From NCBI GenBank assembly GCA_030141605.1, contig JAQGDQ010000006.1, positions 786,501-846,500 on the forward strand: a stretch of 60,000 bases of DNA. Reading direction: 5' to 3'. The position numbers and the translations under genes were made by a program. Shown here one piece after another: positions 13,101 through 23,717 of this stretch. Origin of the DNA: Tubiluchus corallicola (Eukaryota; Priapulida; Priapulimorpha; Priapulimorphida; Tubiluchidae). Each line of letters starts with the position of its first letter. The first letter of the stretch is position 1. The notes under the pieces are model-generated. The model was not told the DNA's origin, searched no databases, and was given only the letters and a program-made list of their open reading frames with translations.

Positions 13101-14083
13101 AAAATATTTTCGGCTTGACACACTGACTATGTAGCACTTAATTAAGTTACTTTAATACTTTTTCGAATAATAAATAGTTGATTTTCAGACTGCGTTAAGC
13201 TGTCAAATTTTTATGCATCAAAATGCACAAAATATAATTCCATAGTCAGTTAAAACTACATGGATTCGAAAGATGCTGATATAAAGGACAAAATTAGCGA
13301 TCCGTACCAAATACGAAACATTCAAAGCAAATTTTTGAGAATGTGCACAATAAAAAATTATGTACTTTTCTGGATTTAGTAAATATTTTTTTGCTTTTCT
13401 TAGTTTAACCATTTATCTCCTTTTTATAATCTTCCTAAAACACCAGTAAACACCAGTCTGCTATGCACAACATTTTGCGCCGAAAGAAACTTTCAAAAAA
13501 TTATGGGACTGCTAGCTCAGACTAATAAATTTCAGGAAGACACTCCAGTAATTTGGTAGTTGCTATAATGGGTATAATTAAACAAAAACAATTGATGCAT
13601 TGGAAAAAGTAAGTTGATATGTCTTATTATAGGTCCAGTGAGTTTCTGTGACAGCCATTCGATTGTAATGCAGCAAATCTTTAAATGGCTTTTTTAGCAT
13701 AGCCAGGAATGATACAACACTGGGGAGGGGGCAACAAGTAACGTGATTGAATGCATGAGCTAATGTCTCAATTAAAATTCAATGTTTTTAAGAAGGTTCT
13801 TTACCCAGCAAAAGAACTTAATACTGTACCACTTACTACAGAATCTTATTATATGGGGCATTAGCTGTCCTTTATTAATCTTTTGTCCATGTTGCCATGC
13901 ATAGGGGGTTGGCCAAATTCATTTTCATAGTTATATAAATGGCAAAAAATCGTGAAATTGTGTCCTCGCTGAATTGCACTGTAATGTTTTTTATAATTAC
14001 CCAAATAAACTTTGGTGCAAACTTATTTCTGAATAAGCAGCTTGATTAATTGAGCTTCAGTTTTGAATCATCTAATCTAGTTA

Positions 14084-14579
14084 CAGTGGCCGCCGCTTAT
14101 TGTGGACACCTCGGGCCAGCAGTGTATGTCCATATTAAGCGGCTGTCCATATTAAGCGAAGTGACCCATGAAGACCCTTCCCCTTCATTAAAAAAGGCAA
14201 AAAACTGTCTGTATCAACTCGTCTCCTGTTTTATTGAAAAAAAGAAGTCAGACGAGTTTGTTTGGCAGGAAACTTTTCTCTCAACCTTGAACGCAAGGAA
14301 GTTATCACAGTTTCGAAGCTCTCAAGGCCACGGCAAACGGTGAACTGACTGATGCAATGACTCACACAGGCAGCAGAGCGGGAAGCTCTTTTCAATCACG
14401 CGCGCAGGCCGTGGTTGGCACGGCTGGTTCACGTGCCAAGAATGTTCACTGTCCATATTAAGCGGCGGTTGTCCATATTAACCGGCGGATTTTATTAGGG
14501 GAAAATTCCGTCCCTCGCGAGTTGTCCACAATAACCGGCTGTCCACAATAACCGTGTCCATAATAAGCGGCGGCCACTG
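14084..14579. mobile_element. Non-autonomous pogo-class element with transposase C-terminus
   Basis: Starts CAGTGGCCGCCGCTTATTGT and ends with its inverted copy (one mismatch in the first 26 bp). It is flanked by TA on both sides (14082-14083 and 14580-14581), the target duplication of Tc1/mariner/pogo elements. Just inside each end are repeated units of the form TGTCCATATTAAGCGG / TGTCCACAATAACCGG, plausible transposase sites. On the minus strand (about 14370-14228) an open frame reads as the end of a transposase: ESFETVITSLRSRL then AKQTRLTSFFQ and a stop. Q-x-x-L-x-x-F-F is a PCNA-interacting (PIP-box) pattern, known at the C-terminus of pogo transposase. Confidence 0.85.
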
Positions 14580-14650
14580 TATCACCATTATAATTAACAG
14601 ACGTGTCATCTTTACATCATTATCAAGCTCTTTGATATCGTCATCATTAT

Positions 14651-15045
14651 TAGGGGTGAGAATCGAACGTTCAAGTTCAAACGTTTCAATTCGATTCGAA
14701 CGAGTTTTTAGTGCAAATCCGATTTAAACCTAAAATTATACATTCGAATAATTCAGTAAATACCCCAGCCATGTACGTTTTTTATCATTAAAATGCGTGA
14801 CACATCATGCAATCAGTGCTGTTTAGCTGCAGTTTCTGTGCAAAATATTCAACAAGCTGCTAGTGGTTTTGCTGAGGAACAAAATCATGTAATATGTATG
14901 ATCTTTGGAAGGCCACTAGTGGTTTGAAAACTTGTTCGAAAATCTTTCCAACTCAGTTCGAATTCGGATCGAATTTGAAATACTGAAATTCGGTTCGGCT
15001 CAAATACGAAAGTCACAAATTTGATTCAATTCGAATTCGCTTTCT
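14651..15045. mobile_element. TTCGAA-rich hAT-like element fragment
   Basis: Begins TAGGGGTGAGAATCGAACG, like many hAT-type ends, and is full of TTCGAA, TTCGATTCGAA and CGAATTCGGA blocks that are partly complementary between left and right parts. I do not see a matching right terminus with the inverse of TAGGGGTG, nor a clean 8-bp duplication. It is probably truncated. No coding sequence recognised. Confidence 0.4.
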
Positions 15046-15120
15046 GATAGAGAATGCTCACCTATAATCAATATTGTTGTTACTACCATTCTCAAATTAT
15101 TATCACCCTCAAATACCATT

Positions 15121-15178
15121 ATTATAATCGTCATTGTTATTATCATTATCATCATCAACATCATCATCATCATAATTG
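15121..15178. repeat. (ATC)n-like low-complexity tract
   Basis: Interrupted ATC/ATT trinucleotide repeats. The minus-strand open frame across it (a run of Met and Ile) is a repeat artefact. Confidence 0.85.
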
Positions 15179-15529
15179 CAATGTTATAATTAATATGTCT
15201 ATGACTTAGGAACCAGATAACAGAAGAATACGATTGGAATCGTATTGGCTCGGAGCCTTGCATGTTGGGATTAAAATGTAATTATAAGCGAAAATAAGCA
15301 AGAAAATTGTTGGCTTGTGAAGCTTATTCTTTTTATGTTTTTGAATATCACGCAACAAACTCTTTTTAAAGTTCATAGCGTCAAGAGAATCTATCATTTT
15401 TGTTCATTGTTCAGTAACTTCAGTTTGTAACTAAAATAAATTTGCATCGAAATTTTGTTAAATGCTAACGTACGTACCAAAGAATACAAACCACAGAAAG
15501 TAGGGAAATTCGTACTGCGCAGTAGTTCG

Positions 15530-15735
15530 CGCAGTTAGTGTCGCCCTAGCGGCCGTTCAGTACGGACTGTTGTTGTCAGGTACGCAACAGCGCAGGCTGT
15601 GGGTACTGTAGCTGATGAATTGATGAGACCATCAAAACCAGCCCGCTTAACAGGCGCTCATAAATTGCTCAGCAGTGAGTTGCAAAAACACAAATAAAAA
15701 TATCTTTTAAATTTTGCAAGGATGCAGCCAGGTAA
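15530..15735 (+). other. GC-richer segment with possible orphan first exon
   Basis: A short CpG-containing stretch stands out from AT-rich surroundings. It contains an ATG (15622) with an open frame starting MRPSKPARLTGAHKLLSS that reaches a donor-like A|GTGAGT, and 80 bases later another ATG followed by CAG|GTAAAT. No downstream exon with recognisable homology was found before CNEP1R1 starts at 18.1 kb. It may be a promoter with first exon of an unrecognised transcript, or nothing. Confidence 0.2.
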
Positions 15736-16976
15736 ATATAATAAAATGTTAATTATAACACAGTTTTGAAACTTTTGTTACTAGTTAAATATTTTGTACG
15801 CTAAGCGAAGACTGCAAGGCCTACATCTCTCTTTGGCGATTTATAGCAGCTGTTATATTTTTGAATATTATTTAAAGCAAGCATAAGGCATTAAGAATAA
15901 TTTGTAGTTAAAATAAAAATTATTATAATCATATCTCATAAAAATTAATAGGCATATTTACAAAAGAAGTTAAGAAAGTTGATCAAAAAGAAAGTTTGCA
16001 AATACCTGGCTCATGTAGTATTCGATTTCTGGAGAAATATTTTTTCTAAAAAACATTTCTATTTCATATGTTCTTATCAGGAAATATAACTTGAAGATAA
16101 TCATTAGGCGAAGATTTTCATGTGTAATACCTTCCATAGAAAAAAAATCGATTTTTTCAGAAGAGCAAATAATTTTCCAGAACAAAACTTAATCTAAGCA
16201 TCTGCATGTTTTGTTAATTCCAAGTTTAAAAATGTTTAAAAAGAATATAATCATACATTGGCCTTTGTTATGAGTTGGAGTTAGTTACAAAATTACGTTG
16301 AACAAGCAGAGATGCATTTACGACATTACTCCTCTTTTTTATTATCAGTGAACAAAAAATAACTGAAGGAAACATCAGAGCTGTCATCCTAAGCAGCCGA
16401 CATAACTTCCACCTCTATAACAACCAACTAACTATGTCAAAACCTAGTTACAGAATTCAGGCGAGAAGCATAAATTAGAATCTGCACGCGTGTCATAATA
16501 CCTTATAATATCATGTGCAGACATTACTTATATTTGGCCTAATTTTTTAAGATTCACTTAGGCTAACATCAAAATAAATGTTCATTAAATACAGTTTGCT
16601 TACGTGTAAAAAATGTACTTGTATAATGTTCTTTTGTTTTGTTTATTAATTAGACTCTTTAGTATTATTTTAAAGCATGTACTTTGCAGCTTGATTCAGT
16701 TCCCTATTTGAAAGTTTATTTAAATTTCTGTTTGGCTAGCTTGCTTTTCATTTTATTTAGTTTGTTTTTTATTATTTTTATTTAGTATTATTGTTATTAT
16801 TTTGCATGTTATTCTCATATTGAGTCATGCATGGACGATATGACAGCTTGAATTTGGTCATTTTTTTGCACCAATGTTTTTCTTTTGCTAATGAATGTTT
16901 TTACCATTACGACCTTTGTTACTTTATTAGTAAGGTATAAATCAATTTAAATGAAATTATTCATTCATCGCAGCCT

Positions 16977-17119
16977 ATATCAAAATCGTAATTACATATT
17001 ATGTTTTCCTTATGTTTCCTTGCTATTTATTACATCATTTACTTTATTTCAAAATTATTTCAATATTTATATCAAAATCGTAATTGCATATTATGTTTTT
17101 CTTATGTTTCCTTGCTATT
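16977..17119. repeat. Two-copy direct repeat, about 52 bp, 91-bp spacing
   Basis: TATATCAAAATCGTAATTxC followed by ATATTATGTTTTxCTTATGT occurs at 16977-17028 and again at 17068-17119 with two substitutions, consistent with a local duplication. The hydrophobic open frame running through it is AT-rich translation, not a supported gene. Confidence 0.8.
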
Positions 17120-17365
17120 GTCTTTACTTTATTACTTATTATTTACTTTATTACATCAATTTCATTGAGTCATCTACAAAAGCACGCATATCTTTAATAA
17201 TTGTTTCACTTTCATTTAAGTAAGGTGAGTGTGTTAATGACCGTATGGTCGTACACTCACCTCACACTACTCAAATCATTTTATTTATTGTTTATTTATG
17301 TGTACAATATCGTATTTTGATGTGTGAAATAAAATTCATAGTTCATAGTTCCGTCTTTCTTTTAA

Positions 17366-17416
17366 CTCTCTCTCTCTCTCTCTCCCTCTCTTTCTCTCTA
17401 AGAGAGGGAGGGAGAG
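17366..17416. repeat. (CT)n tract followed by its inverted (GA) partner
   Basis: A CT run (17366-17400) is directly followed by AAGAGAGGGAGGGAGAG, so the strand can fold back on itself. Simple repeat with hairpin potential. Confidence 0.8.
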
Positions 17417-18050
17417 AAAAATCAATAAATCAATGAAAAATGCATTACTTTTTTACATAGTAGGCAGCCCATCACGCAGTCAGCTAGCCTCTTTCCTCAG
17501 GAAAAACAATAAAATTTACTTACAAGAAAACTGAACAGGCATTTGCAAGTACATAATACAAACTTGTTGCTACAATTTTTTTTCCTTTTCATGAAATGTT
17601 TTCAGTTTTTTTAAACTAATAATTGCTTTTAATTGAGATATACTTCTTTTATTAAAAACGCAAAAGTGATTTTGGCTTATCAAAATTGCACGTATGCCAA
17701 CACTACTGGTGAACTTAATAATATTATTATTACAGTCAATGTGGCGCTCCAAATTTTTTACTGATTCGCCGTTTGATGCCGCCAGCATAGCCGCTAATCG
17801 CAAAAATGAAATACGTAACAAGTGTTCCGTCACTTCCTCTTTATACACTTTGTACGTACTACAGTCCTTTTTGAACAAAAAACTGAATTGAATTGATGAA
17901 GAAAGCCCAAATCAAAAGCTAAAATAGTGCAATCGGTGGGGTCAATGGTCATGAGCATAGCCTCAGCCGAGGCATGTTATCTAAAGTTTTTGTCATGAGT
18001 CTAGCGAAAGACGTTTTAGGCAAACGGCGAAAAGCCTGACCACAGTTGAT

Positions 18051-18060
18051 TTTATATAAA
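18051..18060 (+). promoter_or_regulatory. TATA-like box upstream of CNEP1R1
   Basis: TTTATATAAA lies about 60 bp before the CNEP1R1 start codon (18113). With the usual 25-30 bp spacing, transcription would begin near 18080-18090 and give a very short 5' leader. Inference from motif and position only. Confidence 0.35.
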
Positions 18061-18112
18061 ATTTTGGTTAGTCGTTTTTGCGTGTTAGTCTGCATTTGTT
18101 AGAAATAAAACG

Positions 18113-21100
18113 ATGTCTTACGAACAAACAGAAGGTAAATAAATGGGCATATATTGTTATAATGTTACAAACGAGTTTGTTTTCCGACTCGCTATCTACT
18201 GCTGTAACTTATAACCTCTGAAAACTGAAAATGCCTAGACCTTAGTAATCTGTTATAAGACCAATATCATCTTGAACTGATGTTCGATATTCAATGTGGA
18301 ACGAAATTCTGAAAGTGATTCGATATTTATCTATTGAACCGAAGTTGGTTTGGTATTCAGTATAGAACCAAAAGTCGGTTTGATATTGAAACTATTCGGC
18401 ATTCTTGATAGCCTTAAATGCACTATTCAGTATTGAAATAAAGGTTGGTTTGATATTCACACTACTGAAAATTTAAATGTACTTCCTCTTACTTAAATCG
18501 CTGATGTACATTTAAGTTTGTAACACCTCTAGTACTGGTACTTCTGCCTATTAGCATGGCTAGCTACCCATTAAAAACTCCCGTTACTAGCATTCCCAGG
18601 AAAATTAGATCTGCTTCATTTTGTTAGGATTTCCGCTCCAAAAAAATTGCCTAAGTTAGCTAAGATGCACCTAACAGGTCCTGTCTAAGGGGCCTGCATG
18701 GTTCCTGCCTAGATGGTTAGTTGGGCTTATTCTGTTTAATCGCTTAATGATGATGGTGGTGGAGGTGGTAGTGATGATTGATGATGATGATGCTTGGCTA
18801 ATGGCTATGTCCAAAGCATCCAGTCATCCTTTGTCTAAACATCTGTATGTCTAAAGTTGCTGTGGCTGTTATCGAAACATGCTGATGTTCAGACATTCTG
18901 TTTCCAAGCTTCCCTGGCTCCAAATATCTTACTTTAAACTTCCCTGTGCCCTTACAGCAGATAAGCATAAAAATTGTGCATTTTTTGAGAAAATTGTGAA
19001 ATTTCTAACACAGATAGTTTGGTTTCATTTTAGATGTTGAAGGAAATCAGATTTGACCTTTGTGGGCTGTCAGAGGTCGAATTCATAATGTCCACCATCG
19101 AACATGGCAAACTCCTTGAAGGCTACAAATTGATGTCCATTTACTGATATTGAAATTAATTTAAGTTCGAGTTAGTGGTAGATATCTGAAGTTGACAGTC
19201 ATTTTATTTCAGATTTGAAGGCATTTGAGAGACGTTTAATGGAAGTTATTTCTAGTCTTCAGCCTTCAACTGGCAGATGGAGAGGTGAGCGTGCTCATTT
19301 TTCCTAGTATACTCATTTGAATTTGTGTAATATGGAAGATTGACTAGATGTACCAGTAAATGTTAAAATTATGGTTTCTAATAGATTCTGCACTTATTTT
19401 ATTTTTCGTGCCCTTTCAATCTTTTATACTTTCAGCTCTATTGCTAATTGTCGGTGTGTGCACAATATTTACTGCTTGGAAATGGCTGCTTGATCCTGAA
19501 ACATCGAAGGTTAGTATTGCCTGCAAGCGTTTGTCCTTTCCTTTGATCAAGTTATAGCATTTGAAGTATAGAGACAGCATTGCTGATCTCTGTAGTTTGC
19601 TTAGAATTTGTTTTTGAATCCCGCCTGATGTCTGCCTCATATAGTTTTAGCATCAAAGACATTTTAAAATATCATTCATATATCATGACATTTGATTGCA
19701 TTGTATGGTAACTGGGAAAAGTAACACGTTTAGCCTATAGTTAGTTGATTTTGACATTTCTTCGATAAAACAGACTATAGCAGTTGGAAGAGCATTGGTA
19801 GTGTTGGTGGCCTGCTCTGTTAATTTTCTAATTTCATTTTAAGGATTTTAGCTTCACTTCACTGGCCTTTCTCCACAGTCTACTTTGAGGTGGATTGGTT
19901 GTCTCTGGATTGGTTGTCTTTGAGGTGGATTGGATTATTGACATCAAGCTCTATAACTAACCTTCGGCACTAGTAATTGTACCAGCATTGTATACATGTA
20001 CTTTGCAAATACCCCTGTAATCATACTTTTATTATAGAGAATTAAGATTATTGTGTCTGCCTGCATGTCTGTTTCTTTATGCATGCCTCAGCTATTTACC
20101 TATAGAGCTGAAACTTGGCACACTAATGGAGTTTTTGTTAAAGGTGATGGAATCAAAAATACAGATAACCCCGACCGTCAGATATATCAGAGCCAATTAA
20201 TGAATCCTGTTAATAGATTTACCCATTAAATAGGTCACATGCACTGAGTTTTACTCAAAGCAGTTTCTCCAAAATGAATGTGTACATCAATTTCAATGAA
20301 TAAGTAGGTCTATATAATACATGTTTATTTCTCATTCTCTTATTTATCCTTCTCTAGAACATTTAGACAGAAATTAATAGTAAAATTCATGTTCATTACC
20401 TTGGCGAAATGAAGAGGCTGTAACAAAACTGCAACAACGTCAAACTTAATTTCTTAGCAGTTTTAAAATATAGTGTTAAACGCAATTTACAGTAATTTTT
20501 TATTGTTCTGCAACAGCAATGTGACAGGATTGCCTACTTGGGTCCTATTCTGGGAAAAGTCTAAAAATTATAATTCACGTGCGAAGCGAGCAGGTGACTG
20601 CTAGTAAATAAAACGTATGTTTAACAGCAACTTCTTTTCTTTACTAGTGAGAGGAACATGACTTGATGTGTGCTCAATTGCAAAGTTAAGCAAAGATAGC
20701 TTCAGAATGGTTTTGCACGCTGTTTTTCATGTTGAAAGAGTGTACACATCCAAATGTAGTGAAGCCATCTGCTACTTACTGTCTCATTTCAGAGGATTCT
20801 CGATGATAATAAGCTAGATTCTAGTCCTGCTACAAATACTGTGTATTTTATAAACCCTTACATTAAGATGACGCCTTCCTCATTTGGAATGATTTGTATA
20901 AAAAGATGTAGATAAACAGTATTTTTGTGTCTCTGATTGTTTATACTTCCTGATTGATGATAGTGGCACCAGTGTGAGGATCTACAGAAATTTCAAGTTG
21001 TTTTTTGAACTGCTGGTAGCATAAACAGCTGTGTATTCTTAAGTTAAAGAAATTTGTAAAGCTTATTGCTTTTATCTAGTGAAAGTATATTTGCCGAGAC

Positions 21101-22398
21101 TTCCAGAATTAGTATAAGCATTTTCATTTTTAGGTGTCTTTCACTCAGTCTTTGTGGAACCATCCATTATTTGTGATCGCTACAGTGTTCTTAGTCATAT
21201 TATTTTTAGGCGGCATTCACAAGCGAGTAGTAGCTCCATCAATGTATCCTTTTGAATTTTTCTGTGCTTTAAAGAGGTATTTTTGAGTATTTACTAAATG
21301 GCAACCAACTGATGCAATATGTGTATTGAGGCATTTTATTAGAGCATTTTACTGGTATACCACGCCATTCAATTTAAGAACTTATGTACACAAGACAATA
21401 ATAATAATAATAATAATAATGATAACAACAAGTGAACGTTTTTGCCTGTTTCAAAGGCCGTTGTAGAAACTGTGCTGCTGTGGTGTAATGATTAGCATAG
21501 CTGCCTAGAAAGGAGATCTTGGGTTTGGGTCTCAGTGCATGTGCAAAAATTTTTCAAACCTTATTTAGTATTGCTTTCATGCATTTGTGAGACTTATTCA
21601 ATTGTGGTATTAGTCTTGACTACACTTAAAGAATAGTGGCAAGAGTCCGGCAGGTCCTTCAAGATTTTAATATGTCTTGTGATGATGTAAGTACTATACT
21701 AGACTTTTTTAAAACTAATTGAACAGAAAATTTTATAGCAAGTATTAAGAGATCCTAGAATATAAGCACTTAATATGCAATTGTGTAACTGCAATAGTTT
21801 CGCTTTTGTTTTTTCTGTACTGTTTATATCATAAGTAGGAAATATTTTAATTTTTTTAGAACTTATGATTGTAAAGCTTTTCACACCGTTTTATTAATCT
21901 TTCTGAACATCAATGTTGCCTATCCATTTCTACGCTGAGAAATGTCAGTCTAATGCAGCAATTTAAACTTGTACAGTTGAGGCATGAATAGACTTTACTT
22001 AAATGGCACACTTTTATAGGAGACCAAGTGTAAATTGGTCCTTTAAGCATGCACATTCTTTGTATTTGTTTCTTGAATCACCATTATGTCTGTCCAATGT
22101 TTGTGTGTCACAAATAAGTGTACTTGCTTATCATGGTATAAAATGAATCATGCAATTGATTTTCTAAAGCTTATATTTTTAGTAAGTATCTTTTAGTAGC
22201 TGAGATAATTTGGATTTGCAATTTTCTATCAATAACACCTGATTTTAAGCACTTGCCATCTTCAAGTTTGTATACTTCAGATAACGGTTAATTGGCAAGT
22301 CCAGACAGTTGTGATATATATTCTACATTACCCTTCCAATGTTTAACTTTCTTTTTCAGACAGGAAAGTTAATACTTAAGCCCAGACCAACAACATGA
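18113..22398 (+). CDS. CNEP1R1: CNEP1R1 (TMEM188), nuclear envelope phosphatase regulatory subunit 1
   Basis: Six exons: 18113-18134, 19213-19284, 19436-19509, 21134-21243, 21632-21686, 22360-22398. They sum to 372 nt (123 residues plus TGA), with GT/AG at every junction and continuous frame. The protein aligns along its length with CNEP1R1: [18 protein letters not shown], a first membrane segment (about 31-48), [20 protein letters not shown], a second membrane segment (about 67-84), [28 protein letters not shown]. The family partner is CTDNEP1; together they dephosphorylate lipin at the nuclear envelope/ER and control phosphatidate and membrane supply. Length is close to the human protein. 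Introns hold a Helitron-like element, a SINE candidate and a hAT-like remnant. The gene ends about 1 kb from the convergent ADAM17-like gene. Confidence 0.95.
18255..18535. mobile_element. TTCGATATTC-rich hAT-like remnant in CNEP1R1 intron 1
   Basis: Contains three spaced versions of a GTTGGTTTGATATTCAxxxT unit and ends GTAACACCTCTAG, the style of a hAT-like terminus. I could not define the left end or a target duplication. Likely a decayed non-autonomous element. Confidence 0.35.
18750..18794. repeat. (GAT/GGT)n low-complexity tract
   Basis: Interrupted GATGATGGTGGTGG and GATGATGATGATG repeats in CNEP1R1 intron 1. Confidence 0.85.
20021..20604 (+). mobile_element. Non-autonomous Helitron-like element
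   Basis: Begins A|TCATACTTTTATTATAGAG followed by GTGTCTGCCTGCATGTCTG and AGCTGAAACTTGGCACACT, sequence typical of non-autonomous Helitron families. It ends with a decayed stem-loop (CACGTGCGAAGCGAGCAGGTG) 6 bases before CTAG|T. 5'-TC, a 3' hairpin, CTRR and an A/T insertion site with no inverted repeats or target duplication are the defining Helitron features. No coding capacity. Located in CNEP1R1 intron 3. Confidence 0.65.
21397..21421. repeat. (AAT)n microsatellite
   Basis: Eight or so AAT/ATA trinucleotides in CNEP1R1 intron 4, just left of the SINE candidate. Confidence 0.9.
21474..21605 (+). mobile_element. Candidate tRNA-derived SINE
   Basis: A tRNA-like head has an A-box-like TGGTGTAATGATTAGCA (21481-21497) and a B-box-like GGTTTGGGTCTC (21522-21533) at the spacing of an internal RNA polymerase III promoter, followed by unrelated tail sequence. 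The B box departs from GGTTCGANTCC and the arms do not pair as a functional tRNA, so a SINE relic fits better than a tRNA gene. Exact 3' end unknown. Confidence 0.45.
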
Positions 22399-22900
22399 TG
22401 TATGAGAAGTTATTAGAAGCAAATGTTACCGTTAAGACCTTGGCATTATTACCATGGCAGCAAAGGCAATTTGAAGTTGCCTCACAAGTTACAGGTGTTG
22501 CATCTAAGTTTGTGCTACTGATGAATTTACTGTGAATTTGAATGTACGTGCTGCTTGTGGCAGACTGTATGTCAGAAAGTACAATTTCAACAGCATATGA
22601 GCATGTACCCATGAGGCATGAATTGATTACAATGAAGTTTGTGGAATATTTAGTAAAAATAAAAGACGTATTTTTAAAGAACATTATCTTGTTTAAGTTG
22701 AACAAAAAGCAATAATAACTCAGTAAAAAAGCTGATGCATTTTACTAAAAATATCTGTATCTACACTGGCTTTAAAATTTAATTACATTTAAGTACATTA
22801 TGAATTAAAACTACAGACTACTGTGTCATAATGATGTAGTTCAAGTCAGTGCTAAAGTCCAAACCGTTGTGCGTATTAAAATGTAAAAATGACTTGTGAT

Positions 22901-22906
22901 AATAAA
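22901..22906 (+). terminator. Candidate poly(A) signal for CNEP1R1
   Basis: AATAAA lies about 500 bp after the CNEP1R1 stop. The opposite gene has its own candidate (AATAAA on the minus strand, 23005-23000), leaving about 100 bp between the convergent signals. Confidence 0.45.
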
Positions 22907-23378
22907 GAGAACATTAAGAGAATACGTAGTGAAACCCTGAAAATGAGAATCCTGAAAAAAGATTTTCAAGTCCTAAAGCTTGGTTGTAAAAAAAAACTTT
23001 TTATTGGGTTTTATTCCAGAGTCTCTTAGAGTGTTTGTTATTAGCTAAAACGGCTCTTGACCAGTGGCTATACATATGTTTTTGAAAAGAAAGTTGTTAT
23101 CAAGGCACCTTTTTCAGCAATTCATAATAGTGAAAAGTTTTATCAAGAGTTGCAATTTTACAAAACAATAATTACAAAAATTCTTTATCAACTATAGTTG
23201 TACTACCCACAGGTAAAACACCCGATTTTGAAATTGATGCTCAATTTGGAAATTTCATCAACTTAATGCTCATTGCATTTACTCGTTCACGTCTTTCATT
23301 ATCAGTTTTGATTAATGTTAGATGGGAGTTCTCAGTTGTATCAAGTAGTGGAACCATCGTCAGAAACATGGTTGACTG

Positions 23379-23717
23379 TTATGGGAGTTTAGTGTCAGTA
23401 ATTTCGATGGGTGTAAGCCGAGAGGCTCGAGAAGTTTCATCACCATCTTCAGCGATGATGAGCAAGGCAGCAGTACCTTGATCAGATTTGTCGCCTGTGG
23501 TTTGTTGGTCTTGGGGGGGTTTTGGCAGTTCTTCATCACTGTCAATTTTGATGGGTGGAGTTTCAGATTCGTCAGCTTCACTGCCGACTATGAAAGAATC
23601 GGGTGATTCAATTTTTAATCGGCTTTTCGCATGTAAGATGTGTTCTATTGAACGAGCAGTCTTCTTCCCGTAGTTTTTCACGCGAACACGTTCTTCATCG
23701 CGAATACGAGCCATACT
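23379..23717 (-). CDS. ADAM17: ADAM17-like gene 1, last exon: cytoplasmic tail
   Basis: Open from an acceptor at 23718 to TAA (23381-23379). 112 residues with a basic juxtamembrane part, many Ser/Thr-Pro and acidic residues, and a PxxP stretch (ELPKPPQ). It has no resemblance that I recognise to the vertebrate ADAM17 tail and none to the short tail of paralogue 2. Confidence 0.85.
   Translation of the reverse strand, partial: SMARIRDEERVRVKNYGKKTARSIEHILHAKSRLKIESPDSFIVGSEADESETPPIKIDSDEELPKPPQDQQTTGDKSDQGTAALLIIAEDGDETSRASRLTPIEITDTKLP

Noticed and set aside
16951-17223. Hydrophobic 90-codon plus-strand open frame resembling a membrane protein
   Set aside because: Driven by TTA/TAT-rich sequence and an internal 52-bp duplication; no start context or family match.
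21474-21546. Functional tRNA gene
   Set aside because: Only A/B-box-like motifs are present; the arms do not form a proper cloverleaf, so a SINE relic is more likely.
22376-22705. Minus-strand 109-codon open frame
   Set aside because: Antisense to the CNEP1R1 last exon and 3' UTR; no motif or codon bias.
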